This document shows, piece by piece, positions 20,367-30,799 of a DNA stretch of 64,000 bases; positions within the stretch are counted from its first letter, which is position 1; every line of letters begins with the position of its first letter. A program made the position numbers and the translations under genes. The DNA is from Carposina sasakii. Its lineage: Eukaryota > Arthropoda > Insecta > Lepidoptera > Carposinidae. The notes beneath the pieces were generated by a model. The model did no database searches. It saw only the letters and a program-made list of their open reading frames with translations, and was not told where the DNA came from. The stretch spans positions 3,906,001 to 3,970,000 of the forward strand of contig CP053153.1 of NCBI GenBank assembly GCA_014607495.2, written 5' to 3'.

Positions 20367-23300
20367 CTGGAACAAAAATTTCATTTAGGGGAGGACCATG
20401 CAAAAAGTACCTACCTAAAAACACATAACGCCTTTTCACATTAAAACTGCATAATCTCTAAAAATACAACGTTTTCATGAGATTGCTATTATAAGTTCTT
20501 CTAGTGACGATGTTCTATCTTAATGAATCATTGGCGTAATTTTGAATAGGTATTTTTAAAAATTGTACTTGTAATGCGAAAAGGCTATAGGTCCATCCGC
20601 CTATGGACTTAGTATAAAAACATATAATAGAGGCTGTTTCATAGAATACCTCTTATGTCTGTTTTCGGAACTAACAGTATACAGTTACACCAATAATGTA
20701 GCCATACACATAGTAGCTAGCGCCATCATTCAAAGGAACTATTCGGTGAAACACACGGTAATTCTCTTTGCTTTTTTTTGACGTGAAACGTCTTTAAAAT
20801 CGCGCCGACACATACGGGTACCAGGTTTAAAAACTGGACCGTAACGAAAAGGTCTATATCATCGTACCTTAATAATTAAAAAACTATTGGTCTTAGAAAC
20901 AAAAATGTGGTGTAAATATTTCACTTATATAGTCAGCTCGCTGTTATGACATTGAGTTCGTGTCGGGGTCAAGCGGGGGGGCGGGGGAGGGATACTGCGA
21001 TAACTGTGCGAAACCGGCGCTCGCGCTTGTTTCTATTCAGTGTAACTCGTGACTCCGACTTTATAGCGTGGTGATTCTTTCGTGTGTTTGTCAAGTTTAT
21101 TTGAACCGATTGATTTATACAAAAATAAGTGTAATTTGGACAGTATTTATATCTATACTAATATTATAAAGCTGAAGAGTTTGTTTGTTTGTTTGTTTGA
21201 ACGCGCTAATCTCAGGAACTACTGGTCTGATTTGAAAAATTCTTTCAGTGTTAGATAGCCCATTTACCAAGGAAGGCTACAGTCTATACAACAACCTGCC
21301 CGGCTTCGCACGGGTACAACGCCCCCTCACGCGGACGAAGTCGTGGGCGGCTGCTATTTAAAATAACCAGAAAGTGACAATAAATATATAAACATTTGCT
21401 ATGTATTTTATGTTTCTATTACGTACCTGTTCTTTTTTTATTAAAATACTTAAAACAGCGTCCATCTTGTTTTCATTTCAATCTTTTACTTTAAAAGCGA
21501 TTCGCTAACATAGACGTTTCACGTTAAAACCAACGGCCGTGTGCCCCGACACAGCCCCACCCGCTTTTTTTTTTAGATTTTATATTATCGATCTAAATAA
21601 TGCCAAATCATAGAGAAAAGTAATTTTCATACCTATAGGTATAGCCCTCAATTACTTTTTTTTCATGTCTTTTTTCCCATTCCCAGGAAAATCGGTATAA
21701 AAAGTAGCACCTTATGTCGTTGCATGATAAACTTTAGCTTTCTACCTACCTAGTTTGACTGAGATGAGAGATAGCGGTCTAGTGCAGCTATCATAGTAGC
21801 ACGCATAAGACCTGCAAGCCAAGTAAGACTGGGTTTAGCAAAGACCTTGCATTACACCTTTGCCTTATTGTTTAGTCAGTGTTTATTTAGGGAGGAGGAA
21901 GAATTTTCTGGACAGTGCCTACTTTTTATTTAGACTTTTTTTTAATGGCCTCATAACACGTGACTAATTATTTAGACAAGTATCTAAAGGGTATATTGAC
22001 AACCAACTGAGGTCTTGAAAAAAAACAAACGACTAGTCGCCACTGGTCGTTTCTGATGAATGGAGACGGTCGTCGTGGACGTGGAAAATGAACGCTGGCT
22101 AGAGGCGGAAATTAAAACTAACCCTTCTTCCATAATGATGGAAAAAATATTTAATAACTATATAAAAGCGGCGGTATGCTCACCCTCCTTACCATACTTA
22201 CACGGTCGGGATTTAATAAGCTAACTGGTGAGGAGTGGGTGTGTAATTTTCACACTTGTGCGGCTTGTGCCCCACCTCTTTGATGGATAATGGGCGTGAT
22301 TTAATAAGCTAACTGGTGAAGAGTGGGTGTGTAATTTGCACACTTGTGCGGCTTGTGCCCCACCTCTTTGATGGATAATGGGCGTGATTTAATAAGCTAA
22401 CTGGTGAAGAGTGGGTGTGTAATTTGCACACTTGTGCGGCTTGTGCCCCACCTCTTTGATGGATAATGGGCGTGATTTAATAAGCTAACTGGTGAAGAGT
22501 GGGTGTGTAATTTGCACACTTGTGCGGCTTGTGCCCCACCTCTTTGGTGGATAATGGGCGTGATTTAATAAGCTAACTGGTGAATAGTGGGTGTGTAATT
22601 TGCACACTTGTGCGGCTTGTGCCCCACCTCTTTGGTGGATAAGGGGCGTGATTTAATAAGCTAACTGGTGAATAGTGGGTGTGTAATTTGCACACTTGTG
22701 CGGCTTGTGCCCCACCTCTTTGGTGGATAATGGGCGTGATTTAATAAGCTAACTGGTGAAGAGTGGGTGTGTAATTTGCACACTTGTGCGGCTTGTGCCC
22801 CACCTCTTTGATGGATAATGGGCGTGATTTAATAAGCTAACTGGTGAAGAGTGGGTGTGTAATTTGCACACTTGTGCGGCTTGTGCCCCACCTCTTTGAT
22901 GGATAATGGGCGTGATTTAATAAGCTAACTGGTGAAGAGTGGGTGTGTAATTTGCACACTTGTGCGGCTTGTGCCCCACCTCTTTGATGGATAATGGGCG
23001 TGATTTAATAAGCTAACTGGTGGAAGAAGAGTGGGTGTGTAATTTGCACACTTGTGCCCAACCTTTTTGCGGGATAATGGGCGTGACTATAATGTAATGC
23101 CTAACCAGGAAATAAAAACCTGACCATGTTGCGGAAAACTAATTTCTTTCAATGGTAACAGTGCTGCCCCCAAATCAGGTTTTTTATTTTCCTGATCAGA
23201 CTTTAAATGTAAAAATATAATTATGGCCGTTTCATCGAATATGTATCTTCCATATGCAGATTGCATGAACTGACATTTTTATGCAGTTACACATCACTAG

Positions 23301-26300
23301 TAAATACAAAACTGTATCAGCCTTGCTTGATGGCGTTGGTTTCCAAACATGATCTGTCGCGGTGAGTATCACGATGATTCACTCACCACATGAGAAATAC
23401 GTTTATTATTTGTTATTCCACTGAATGAGCTAATTGCGGGCAAGATGTATAGGGTATACAAGGCGAGCCGGATTGATTCCTCAAAAACCCGGGTGCGCAA
23501 GAGCATCCTTTTTGGCAGGGCTCGTCTGCCTTGCATCGGAACCTCGCTACGAGAGAAATGCAGGTGTCGGGTGGACAAGTTCTTTTGCATTCGGAAAATA
23601 CTTCATTTGGCCCCGAGCAGGCATCTGCAATGAAATACAAGGTTTGTAATGGTACCTATTCTGACTTATGACATCATAGGCGAAACTAGTTTTTTTTTTG
23701 AGTGCATTTCACCATAATGCAGAGTGCGTTTCACCATAAATACATAGTTCCTTTGAATGATGGCGCCAGTTATTACTAAAACTAAAAAAAATGTTAGTTC
23801 CGAAATCAGGCATAGGAGTTATTCTATGAAATGGACCTATCTAGTATAGGTATAGTCTAATATCTAACATATTAATTAATGTTAGACTAGTGGACTGCAT
23901 AAAAACCAAAATGTCGAAATTATCCGGGATAAAAATATTTTCCCGGTATAAAAAGTAGCCTATGTGTTAATCCAGGGTGTCAGCTATTCCATACCAAATT
24001 TTATTAAATATGCTCCAGCCGTTGTTACGTGAAAGAGTAACAAGTAGTAGGAAGTAGGATATTAGACTATCCTACTACTTATAGGTATATACCTATTTTA
24101 TATTATAAAATTCTGGTGTCGCGGTGTTTGTTACCAAACTCCTCCGAAGCTTGACCAATTTTTATGCACTTTTATATTTACCTACCTATATTCGGTATGT
24201 AGGTCGGAGCCGCGAGCAATAGCTAGTAATTTATATAATTAGCTAAGATAGTTTTGATCTTACTTACTATGTTATTGGTATTTTATATGTACTTACTTGA
24301 ACTTGGTTTATTCGCGTAGCGTTTGTACTGGCTATGGTGTTTAGCTGGAATAAAATACAACTTTATAAGGTACCTATCTAACAAAGACTACAAATTCGCG
24401 TTTGATCAAACCACAAAAACTTTAAAAATCATTTTCACGATTTTTAGTCTTGTGACAGTTTTTTTAGCGGATGCTAAATAGTTCCTTTGAACGATAGCGC
24501 TAGTTGCTATGTGTATGACAACACTATCTGTGTAAGTGATTGCATATGAAAAGTGTTAGTCCCAAAATCAGACACGAGAGTTATTCTTTCAAACAGACTA
24601 GGTATCTATCGGAAAAGATAAAGATTGGCAAAGAAATATAATGAAAAAAATGTCTACACTCTATAGTTATACTCCTCTATGATCAACATGTTTTAAGTAG
24701 TTATACAATTAGTAATATTATCATATCTGTGGTAATATTTATTAGTTTTTTTAACTTACGACAATTTTCAATCGGCACGCATATGTTATTTCTATCTCTA
24801 GCATAGCCGACATCGCAATAGCACTTCTCGTTGCATTTTATGTTAATAATGGGGCAGTTGGTCTGATTCTGGTAATGGAGTTCAGAGCAGACGTTGTCAC
24901 AGGCTCCTCCGCAGGAATAATATTCGTTGGGCCCGGTACATAGATCTGTAATGAAATAATAATACTTACATATCGCCTCTTTACAAAAACAACGTCACAT
25001 CTCACAGAATAGTGGTTTATAAAATACGCTGTTCCTGCAAAGAGGCGATAGACTAATAATAGTTGTATTAAGTATTAAATCAATGTTAAATGAGACTGAC
25101 AAGGTTTAATGGAAGAGTGTAGGAAGGGTTCGAAGCGGGGAAGAACTCGCCGGACTTTCATCGCCCAAATTGAAAAAATTATAGATAAAGGTCAAGAGTA
25201 ATGTGCCGATGAAGAATATTATGAAAATTGAGGCTGCTGGCTGGAGTATAGCAAATTTAGATCCGTTGCATGCCTACCACTCTGGTAAGGAGTAATTTTA
25301 TGTTTATTTTACCTGCATCCTACATTACCGCCGTTCATGTGTCCTGTGCATCAGCACGGCCGCGGCGCGGCTTCACTAGAATACATCAGCTGCATTTCCT
25401 TCCGTGTAGGTAGGTACCTCTACTTAACCGACAGAATAAAACCGTTTAAAAACAACTTGTTCATTCTCTCAGGCGATAGCCTACCAACTTGTCACTTATA
25501 ATTTTTACCGAAGTATAATAGGTACCTACATCTGTCCCCGCTATGCTATACGTGAGTGGCTGTGGGATCCCTTTTAAGATCCCGCAGTGCTGTTCTATAT
25601 ACGGGAATATGTACCTATAGAGCCGTTTGCATAGTATAATGTTTGTAAATATACCATGTTAACGTATCTCACTAGGGTGAAAAAAAAACATTTCTCAATT
25701 TATTATTTATAATACAGTTAACGTTGTTAACTTACCACACTGTGCTTCTGTAATACAAGTTCCTATAGCATTTCTAAAATACCCAGGATTACAGACACAT
25801 TTCGGCTTGCAGCGCTTGCGATCATTTAATAAGCAATTAAATTTAATTCCCCTGTTTCGACAAGTTTTTTCAGGTGGGCATTCTCTTACACAAACTGAAT
25901 GTTCGTTTTGGAAACAATTTAAACCTAAAAGATAAGATATAATGATTATTGCTTATTTATAGATTATTTATTATTTATAGATTATTATTTATTATCAATT
26001 TAAACCTAAAAGATAAGATATAATGATTATTGCTTATTTATAGATTATTACAAAAATTCTGTCTTTGCTTTGCAAAAAAAAATTGAGTCAGCTGATTGTC
26101 ACTGTCAAAGTCATTGGTCTTGCTGCGGCGGTTTTGTAAACATTAAAATAGCCTTTTATTTTTTACTTTACTTAGGTAAATTTCACGAAATTGCGAGAAA
26201 AAGAAAAGTTTGAAGGAGGTTTGAAGGTTACTTTTACTATATAACCACCTTCTCATGGGGTAGTAACCTAGGAAGACAGCTAAATCAAATGAAAGCATCG

Positions 26301-29300
26301 TTTAAGCCAATGACCAGTTGTTATAATGTTTAGGCAATTAAATCGTCTGCATTACAGTGCTATTGCTTCGTCTCCATGTATTTTGAGAGAACTTACTTTT
26401 TTTATTTCAAGTAGTAAAACAATAAGTAAGATATCCAGTGATTTCTCAAGATTGCCAAGTCTAACACAAATTAGAGTTCGAAATTTACACGAAGCACGAA
26501 ACGGACCATACGAAGACACTCTTATTGATTCAAATAGCAATTCGTTTACATATAGAACACATACTTGTGGTGAACTGAGGCCAGAACATGAAGGCAAGAA
26601 AGTTACACTTTGTGGTTGGGTGCAATATTCCCGTTTATCGAAATTTTTACTACTTAGAGACGCTCACGGTCTTACGCAATGTATTTTTGACGAAAACGAC
26701 AACGCCTCGAATATTCCTCTTGAAACTGTAGTTAAAATTAAAGGTATTGTGGCGCTTCGACCAAAAGACATGTGCAATCCAAAAATGTTAACAGGAAATG
26801 TTGAGGTTCTCATCGAAAGCTTGGAAGTATTGAATAAGGTTGATAACCTGCCATTCAATTTGAGAGACTATCAGAAGCCTAAAGAACAACTGCGTTTGCA
26901 GCACCGTTACATTGATCTAAGGTTTCCTGAAATGCAAAAAATTATGAGGCTGAGATCACAAATGCTGCATAATATGAGGAGATTTCTTGTTGAAAAACAT
27001 GCTTTTATAGAAGTTGAAACTCCAACATTGTTTTGCCGCACCCCTGGAGGTGCACGGGAGTTTGTTGTCCCAACCCACCATTCTGGATTGTTCTACTCCT
27101 TAGTACAGAGTCCGCAGCAATTCAAGCAAATGCTGATGGCAGGTGGCATAGACAGATATTTCCAAGTTGCCAGATGTTATAGAGATGAAACTACAAGACC
27201 AGACAGGCAGCCAGAATTTACACAACTTGATATAGAGCTGTCATTTACAAACTTGGAGGGAGTTCTTTCATTGATTGAAGAATTACTATCTGATACATTT
27301 ATTAAACAGTTGCCTAGGCCTCCATATAAAAGAATGACATATAAATATGCACTAGAAACTTATGGTACAGATAAGCCTAATGTTAGTTATGAAATGAAAT
27401 TTATCAAAATAAGTCACTTGTTAAATAATGAAACACCTGACTTGTCAGTGTATGCTCTGCCATACCCAGCAGATTTAGGAAAGTTAACAATAAAATACAA
27501 AGAGAAAATCAGGGAATTGTCAAAGAAATATCACACAAAGGTAATATTGCAGGAGAATATAGCCAAAGAACTAGGAGCTGACTTTGTGAAAAAAATTCCT
27601 AGCACAGAACATAGCTCATATATAATTTCTATTGGTAAAAATCATGATGCCTGTATATGTTTAGGAGAAATAAGAGAGATGGTTGCATCCCTACTAAAAT
27701 CAAATGACATGTTACATGTGAAACAAGAATTCGAACCCTTTTGGGTAATTGATTTCCCTCTGTTTGAGAAAGGGGATAAAGGTCTTGAGCCATGCCATCA
27801 CCCCTTCACTGCACCTCACCCTGAAGACTTGCATTTATTGAAAACTGATCCATTGCAAGTAAGATCTCTGGCTTATGATCTAGTAATGAATGGCAATGAG
27901 ATCGGAGGTGGATCTGTCCGTATACACAATGCTGATCAGCAACTAGAATTATTAAAAATGTTGAATATAGATGGTAGTAAGTTGGAGCATTTTCTAAATG
28001 CTTTACGGAGTGGGTGTCCGCCTCATGCGGGTATCGCTTTAGGGATTGACAGACTGATGGCTATAGCCTGTGATACGGAGTCAATTAGAGATGTTATTGC
28101 TTTCCCCAAGTCTCATGAGGGCAAAGACCCACTGTCAGGAGCTCCTAATGTTATATCAGAGGATGATAGAAATTATTATCATATTTCATAAATACTTAAG
28201 GAATACTTATTACTATTAACTTGTGTTTCTATATTCTATGTTTCCTAATGACACTATTTTAAAATGTAAAATTGAAATAAATAATATAAGACTACAAGTC
28301 TATGTAAGTATTACTATGTACTTATTTATAAATAAACTAATAATTAAGATATGGTTAAGTTTTTATTTAGTTTTTGAACATAACATTCTAGGAGATTCTA
28401 GTATCATGGTAAAATAAAATTTATCTTTAATTGGGTGAATCCCATAGTTAATAGAACCTAATTATTATTATGCAGGGGACAATGAGGGGACAATGACCTT
28501 TACCTGTAAAGGTTAACCTACAGTTAATTTCATTATCTAGTATTCTTAATTTGCCCATCTTACCTATTATTAAACATAATACCTAGAAAACTTTCAAAAT
28601 TGTCCGTGAATTTTATACATGTCCGTCCATACAATAAGTATTATTGAATATGGTTGTGAAAAATAAATAGATTAGGTGAGGTAGCATTCTAATCTAAATT
28701 ATGTTATGCATTGCATAGAGTCACGTTTTTCTTTGTTTACTTTGTTGATCTAATGATCATACACACAGAAAAATTTGGTGTGGTGGGTTTCGAGGATTTA
28801 AGCCTAGGTGGCGCTAAGCCTGTGCCGATGCGGGGCACTAAAATGCATCAGCTGCCATCTTCATTGAATTTCGTAAGGGTCGACTAAGGAACTCAGGGGC
28901 ATTCTCTGGCTGAGCTCAGGGATGAGCTAGCAACTTTGACCCTGCTTTACTTGAATGCGCCTGTGGAACCAAGCTACCTAATTTTAACGGGTCGGGTGTG
29001 CTATTTTTAAATCCGTTATCACCTTCTGTACCTTTAACAAAATAAATAAAAAAAGTATTTCTTTAGAAGTAGGAAGGTACTTATGTATTTTAATGACAGA
29101 CTAATAATGCGATGGTCAGCGGCAGTATCTAGGTATATGTACCTAGATGAAGGTCTACAAATATGATAACCTTGTCAGTCGTAAACATTATAAAGAAGGT
29201 AGGTACCTACATACCAAAGCATAGGTACAATACTTATAATATTATAGCCGGCTGCCTGCCTGACGACAACACACGACACTATTGGATAAGTAAATAATCA

Positions 29301-29507
29301 AAATAATGTACAACGAATCAACTAACCGCCAGTTTCTTAAACGCTAATCAATTGGTGATGGTCGATTTACCTTTCATTTTATCGATTGGCCTTCCAGAAA
29401 CTGGAATTAACTAACCGTTTAAATAATGCACTGTCCTCACCTGGTTTCTGGGAATACCCGTCGCAGAATAGCACACAACAGGAAACTATTAGCGCGATCT
29501 TCAACAT
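20143..29507 (-). CDS. Secreted multi-TIL-domain protease-inhibitor-like protein, alternative last exons
   Basis: Exons in transcript order: signal peptide 29507-29441 (MLKIALIVSCCVLFCDGYSQ), TIL1 25924-25736, TIL2 24945-24760, then either 23624-23413 or 20366-20143. Each of the two last exons ends in its own stop and poly(A) signal. All junctions are phase 1, so the exons can be joined in any combination; predicted products are 217 or 221 aa. Every TIL domain has the ten cysteines of the trypsin-inhibitor-like fold (ending C-x-C-x(2)-G(Y/F)..C..C). Family members inhibit serine proteases through the loop between the fifth and sixth cysteines; lepidopteran relatives occur in haemolymph and cocoons. 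Specificity is not predictable here. The 3.5-kb first intron contains the DARS2 gene on the other strand. Use of both 3' exons is inferred, not shown; the distal exon could instead belong to a gene whose first exon I did not find. Confidence 0.83.
20630..20765. repeat. Copy of the GATGGCGCTAGTTAC repeat
   Basis: Reverse-oriented: TTTCATAGAATACCTCTTAT, TAGCTAGCGCCATCATTC, AAAGGAACTATTC. The same unit recurs at 10.6, 13.3, 13.7, 23.74-23.84, 24.47-24.60, 56.18 and 56.98 kb. The class is unknown. Confidence 0.6.
21150..21365 (+). mobile_element. Helitron-like (Lep1-type) element
   Basis: Starts TCTATACTAATATTATAAAG followed by GTTTGTTTGTTTG; includes GCCCGGCTTCGCACGGGT and ends near ACGCGGACGAAGTCGTGGGC. 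These are classic Lep1-like terminal sequences. The 3' CTAG is not intact. A reverse copy of the same subfamily is at 56225-56413. Confidence 0.65.
22196..23085 (+). repeat. 88-bp satellite, about ten units
   Basis: The unit GATTTAATAAGCTAACTGG...ATAATGGGCGT recurs at exact 88-bp steps (GGCGTG at 22293, 22381, 22469, 22557, 22645, 22733, 22821, 22909, 22997), with a degenerate first unit and a short last unit. Copies differ by only a few substitutions (GATGG/GGTGG, GAAGAG/GAATAG), so the array is young. Single-copy relatives at 38.57-38.73 and 51.46-51.60 kb show that the unit is an internal piece of a SINE-like element. Confidence 0.95.
23402..23407 (-). terminator. Polyadenylation signal for the proximal TIL exon
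   Basis: Minus-strand AATAAA only 5-6 nt after the stop codon of exon 23413-23624, implying a very short 3' UTR. It supports use of this exon as a true last exon. Confidence 0.6.
23413..23624 (-). CDS. Proximal alternative last exon (TIL domain)
   Basis: Acceptor TTTCATTGCAG, phase 1. Codes for a ten-cysteine TIL domain (CSGPNEVFSECKRTCPPDTC...CQKGCSCAPGFL...C...C) and the tail PQLAHSVE before a TAA stop. It has no donor for further splicing, so it competes with the distal exon at 20143. Confidence 0.87.
23885..24110. repeat. Helitron-like fragment and a short hairpin
   Basis: ACTAGTGGACTGCATAAAAA plus AAATTATCCGGGATAAAAAT and AAAAAGTAGCCTATGTGTTA mark a truncated copy of the Helitron-like family. 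At 24044-24083 AAGTAGTAGGA... and its complement form a small hairpin. Lies in the intron between TIL2 and the proximal last exon. Confidence 0.5.
25320..25620 (+). repeat. Dispersed lepidopteran repeat
   Basis: Family described at 3380: CATCAGCTGCATTTCCTTCC, CATTCTCTCAGGCGATAGC, ACATCTGTCCCCGCTATGC, then a GTGGGATCCC block. Within the TIL1-TIL2 intron. Confidence 0.7.
25915..26049. repeat. 54-bp perfect tandem duplication carrying a 3' splice site
   Basis: The 54-bp block starting CAATTTAAACCTAAAAGATA occurs at 25915-25968 and again, unchanged, at 25996-26049 (81-bp period). It includes the acceptor of TIL1 exon 25736-25924 and the first ten exon bases. The extra acceptor (exon side at 26005) would give GT TTA AAT TGA in phase, an immediate stop. 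Confidence 0.92.
26326..28191 (+). CDS. DARS2: Mitochondrial aspartyl-tRNA synthetase
   Basis: A single 621-codon open frame. It charges mitochondrial tRNA-Asp with aspartate. An N-terminal ~50 residues rich in Arg/Ser/Leu with few acids fits a mitochondrial transit peptide. An OB-fold anticodon-binding domain follows (~76-180; LCGWVQYSRLSKFLLLRD), then the class II core: REFVVPTHHSGLFYSLVQSP (~245), motif 2 ARCYRDETTRPDRQPEFTQ (~283-300), a bacterial-type GAD insertion (~330-450), and motif 3 GIALGIDRLMA (569-579) with IRDVIAFPKS. Length is near the human enzyme (645). The bacterial-type architecture separates it from cytosolic AspRS. The gene is intronless and lies within the first intron of the TIL gene on the opposite strand. 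AATAAA occurs at 28276-28281. Start: the first ATG of the frame, in context ATAATGTTT. Confidence 0.97.
   Translation: MFRQLNRLHYSAIASSPCILRELTFFISSSKTISKISSDFSRLPSLTQIRVRNLHEARNGPYEDTLIDSNSNSFTYRTHTCGELRPEHEGKKVTLCGWVQYSRLSKFLLLRDAHGLTQCIFDENDNASNIPLETVVKIKGIVALRPKDMCNPKMLTGNVEVLIESLEVLNKVDNLPFNLRDYQKPKEQLRLQHRYIDLRFPEMQKIMRLRSQMLHNMRRFLVEKHAFIEVETPTLFCRTPGGAREFVVPTHHSGLFYSLVQSPQQFKQMLMAGGIDRYFQVARCYRDETTRPDRQPEFTQLDIELSFTNLEGVLSLIEELLSDTFIKQLPRPPYKRMTYKYALETYGTDKPNVSYEMKFIKISHLLNNETPDLSVYALPYPADLGKLTIKYKEKIRELSKKYHTKVILQENIAKELGADFVKKIPSTEHSSYIISIGKNHDACICLGEIREMVASLLKSNDMLHVKQEFEPFWVIDFPLFEKGDKGLEPCHHPFTAPHPEDLHLLKTDPLQVRSLAYDLVMNGNEIGGGSVRIHNADQQLELLKMLNIDGSKLEHFLNALRSGCPPHAGIALGIDRLMAIACDTESIRDVIAFPKSHEGKDPLSGAPNVISEDDRNYYHIS
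28276..28281 (+). terminator. Polyadenylation signal of DARS2
   Basis: AATAAA 85 nt after the DARS2 stop codon. Confidence 0.55.
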
Positions 29508-29556
29508 GATTGTCACAACGCTGAGCCGGTTCTGCCTTGTAGACTAACATGTATTT

Positions 29557-29601
29557 CTTTATATACTAACGTAGGTGCGGTTTTTTATTTTTATTTAATC
29601 T
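29557..29601 (-). promoter_or_regulatory. Core promoter of the multi-TIL gene
   Basis: The minus strand shows TATATAAAG (29565-29557), 50 bp before the ATG. Just upstream (29601-29579) lies AGATTAAATAAAAATAAAAA followed by ACC. The other TIL gene has AGATTAAAATAAAAAACC then TATATAAAG at 47800-47851, the same order with one 5-nt length difference in the box. Confidence 0.65.
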
Positions 29602-29796
29602 TAATGATTGAACTAAGTGCCAAAAACGTTGGATGGTTTGTTGTTGTTACACTTACTAAGTATGTTTGAAGGTACTTAATACTTGTTTAAAGTAATTTTC
29701 AGTAAAGTGCAAAAGTTTATCAACCTAAGTACCTAGTTAGGTACCTTCTTATTGCAGGAAACTGTGAAACAATGTCGTTCCTCCGATAACATTTTA

Positions 29797-30036
29797 TACA
29801 AAGAGGTATGTTAACCGAAAAGCTATGTAAATAGCTAACTAAAGGGAACCTACCCACAAAATTTCAGACTCGAAATCACATGGTAGTTTGAAAAATTCCT
29901 ACACAACTCAGGAACGATCATACAATCATGTAAAATAAACATGTGATTTCGAGACTCAAATTTTGGAAATAGGTTATCCATAGTGGGCTATCTACATAGC
30001 TTTTCGCTTAACATACCCTTTCTGTTACACCCTGTA
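29797..30036. mobile_element. TA-inserting MITE copy
   Basis: The right end GTTACACCCTG/TA is intact and the left end (GAGGTATGTTAACCGAAAAG) is slightly decayed. Same family as 10133-10378. Confidence 0.75.
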
Positions 30037-30340
30037 TAGACGGAGGAGTGCATAAATAGCTTGCAAAATGCACTGTCAATTATTAAGTACCTAGATATAT
30101 CTAAGAACTCATGTATGTAACTAGCTATTATAGTAAGTACGCATCAATCAATCCTCTACTATACTGTAGTAGCAACTTATCATTTAATTACATCTGTCCC
30201 TGTTGTGTTAAACGTGACTGTGGGACCCCCTTAATGATCCAGCAGTTCTGGCAAACCCCATTAAGGGTGTGTGTATGTATTTAGCACGTTTCTAAATCTG
30301 CTTTGAATCCTCAAGGTCTAACTTCACAAACTACTTATTA

Positions 30341-30770
30341 CAGTGCAACCTCAATTAACAAATCTGAAGGGAGCAAGTAAATATTCGTTATATCAAGTAA
30401 TTCCTTAAACTGAGGTTTGTTATATGGAGGTTAGGTGGGCTAAAATTCGTTATAAAGAGGTAAAAGTGTGTCGAAATCTGTCGCGACATTAATCAGATTC
30501 AGATAATATGAAATAGGAATTTGGTTGACAAAATTATTTAATTAGAGGTATTCATACTTTTTCTTGATAGTCGAAAATTCGTTATAAAGAGGTTGCTCGC
30601 AAAAAATGTTCGCAGTGTAAAGGTATATTGTACATTGACTCTTATGGGCAATTCAAGGGGATAATAATTATCCCCTTGAATGAATGATATTACAAATTTT
30701 TTAATCATTAAAAAAATTGTAATATCATGGAAGTCGTTATATTGAGGTATGTTATATTAAGGTTGCACTG
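30341..30770. mobile_element. pogo/Tigger-like MITE
   Basis: The TIRs start CAGTGCAACCTCAATTAAC and end in AAGGTTGCACTG, flanked by TA on both sides (30339-30340 and 30771-30772). The CAGT...AACC start with TA target is typical of pogo-like elements. Inside is a near-perfect palindrome TTCAAGGGGATA/TATCCCCTTGAA at 30653-30680 and another AT-rich one just after it. No transposase. Confidence 0.82.
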
Positions 30771-30799
30771 TATAAATAAGTACGTCATATTTATACACT

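Noticed and set aside
20785..21560. Possible long foldback transposon bounded by GACGTGAAACGTCT and AGACGTTTCACGTT
   Set aside because: The inverted ends are short and the inner sequence does not pair convincingly; it encloses an unrelated Helitron-like element, so the borders cannot be supported.
22196..23085. CRISPR-like array
   Set aside because: The units are contiguous 88-bp tandem repeats without unique spacers, in a clearly eukaryotic intron-bearing context; it is a satellite.
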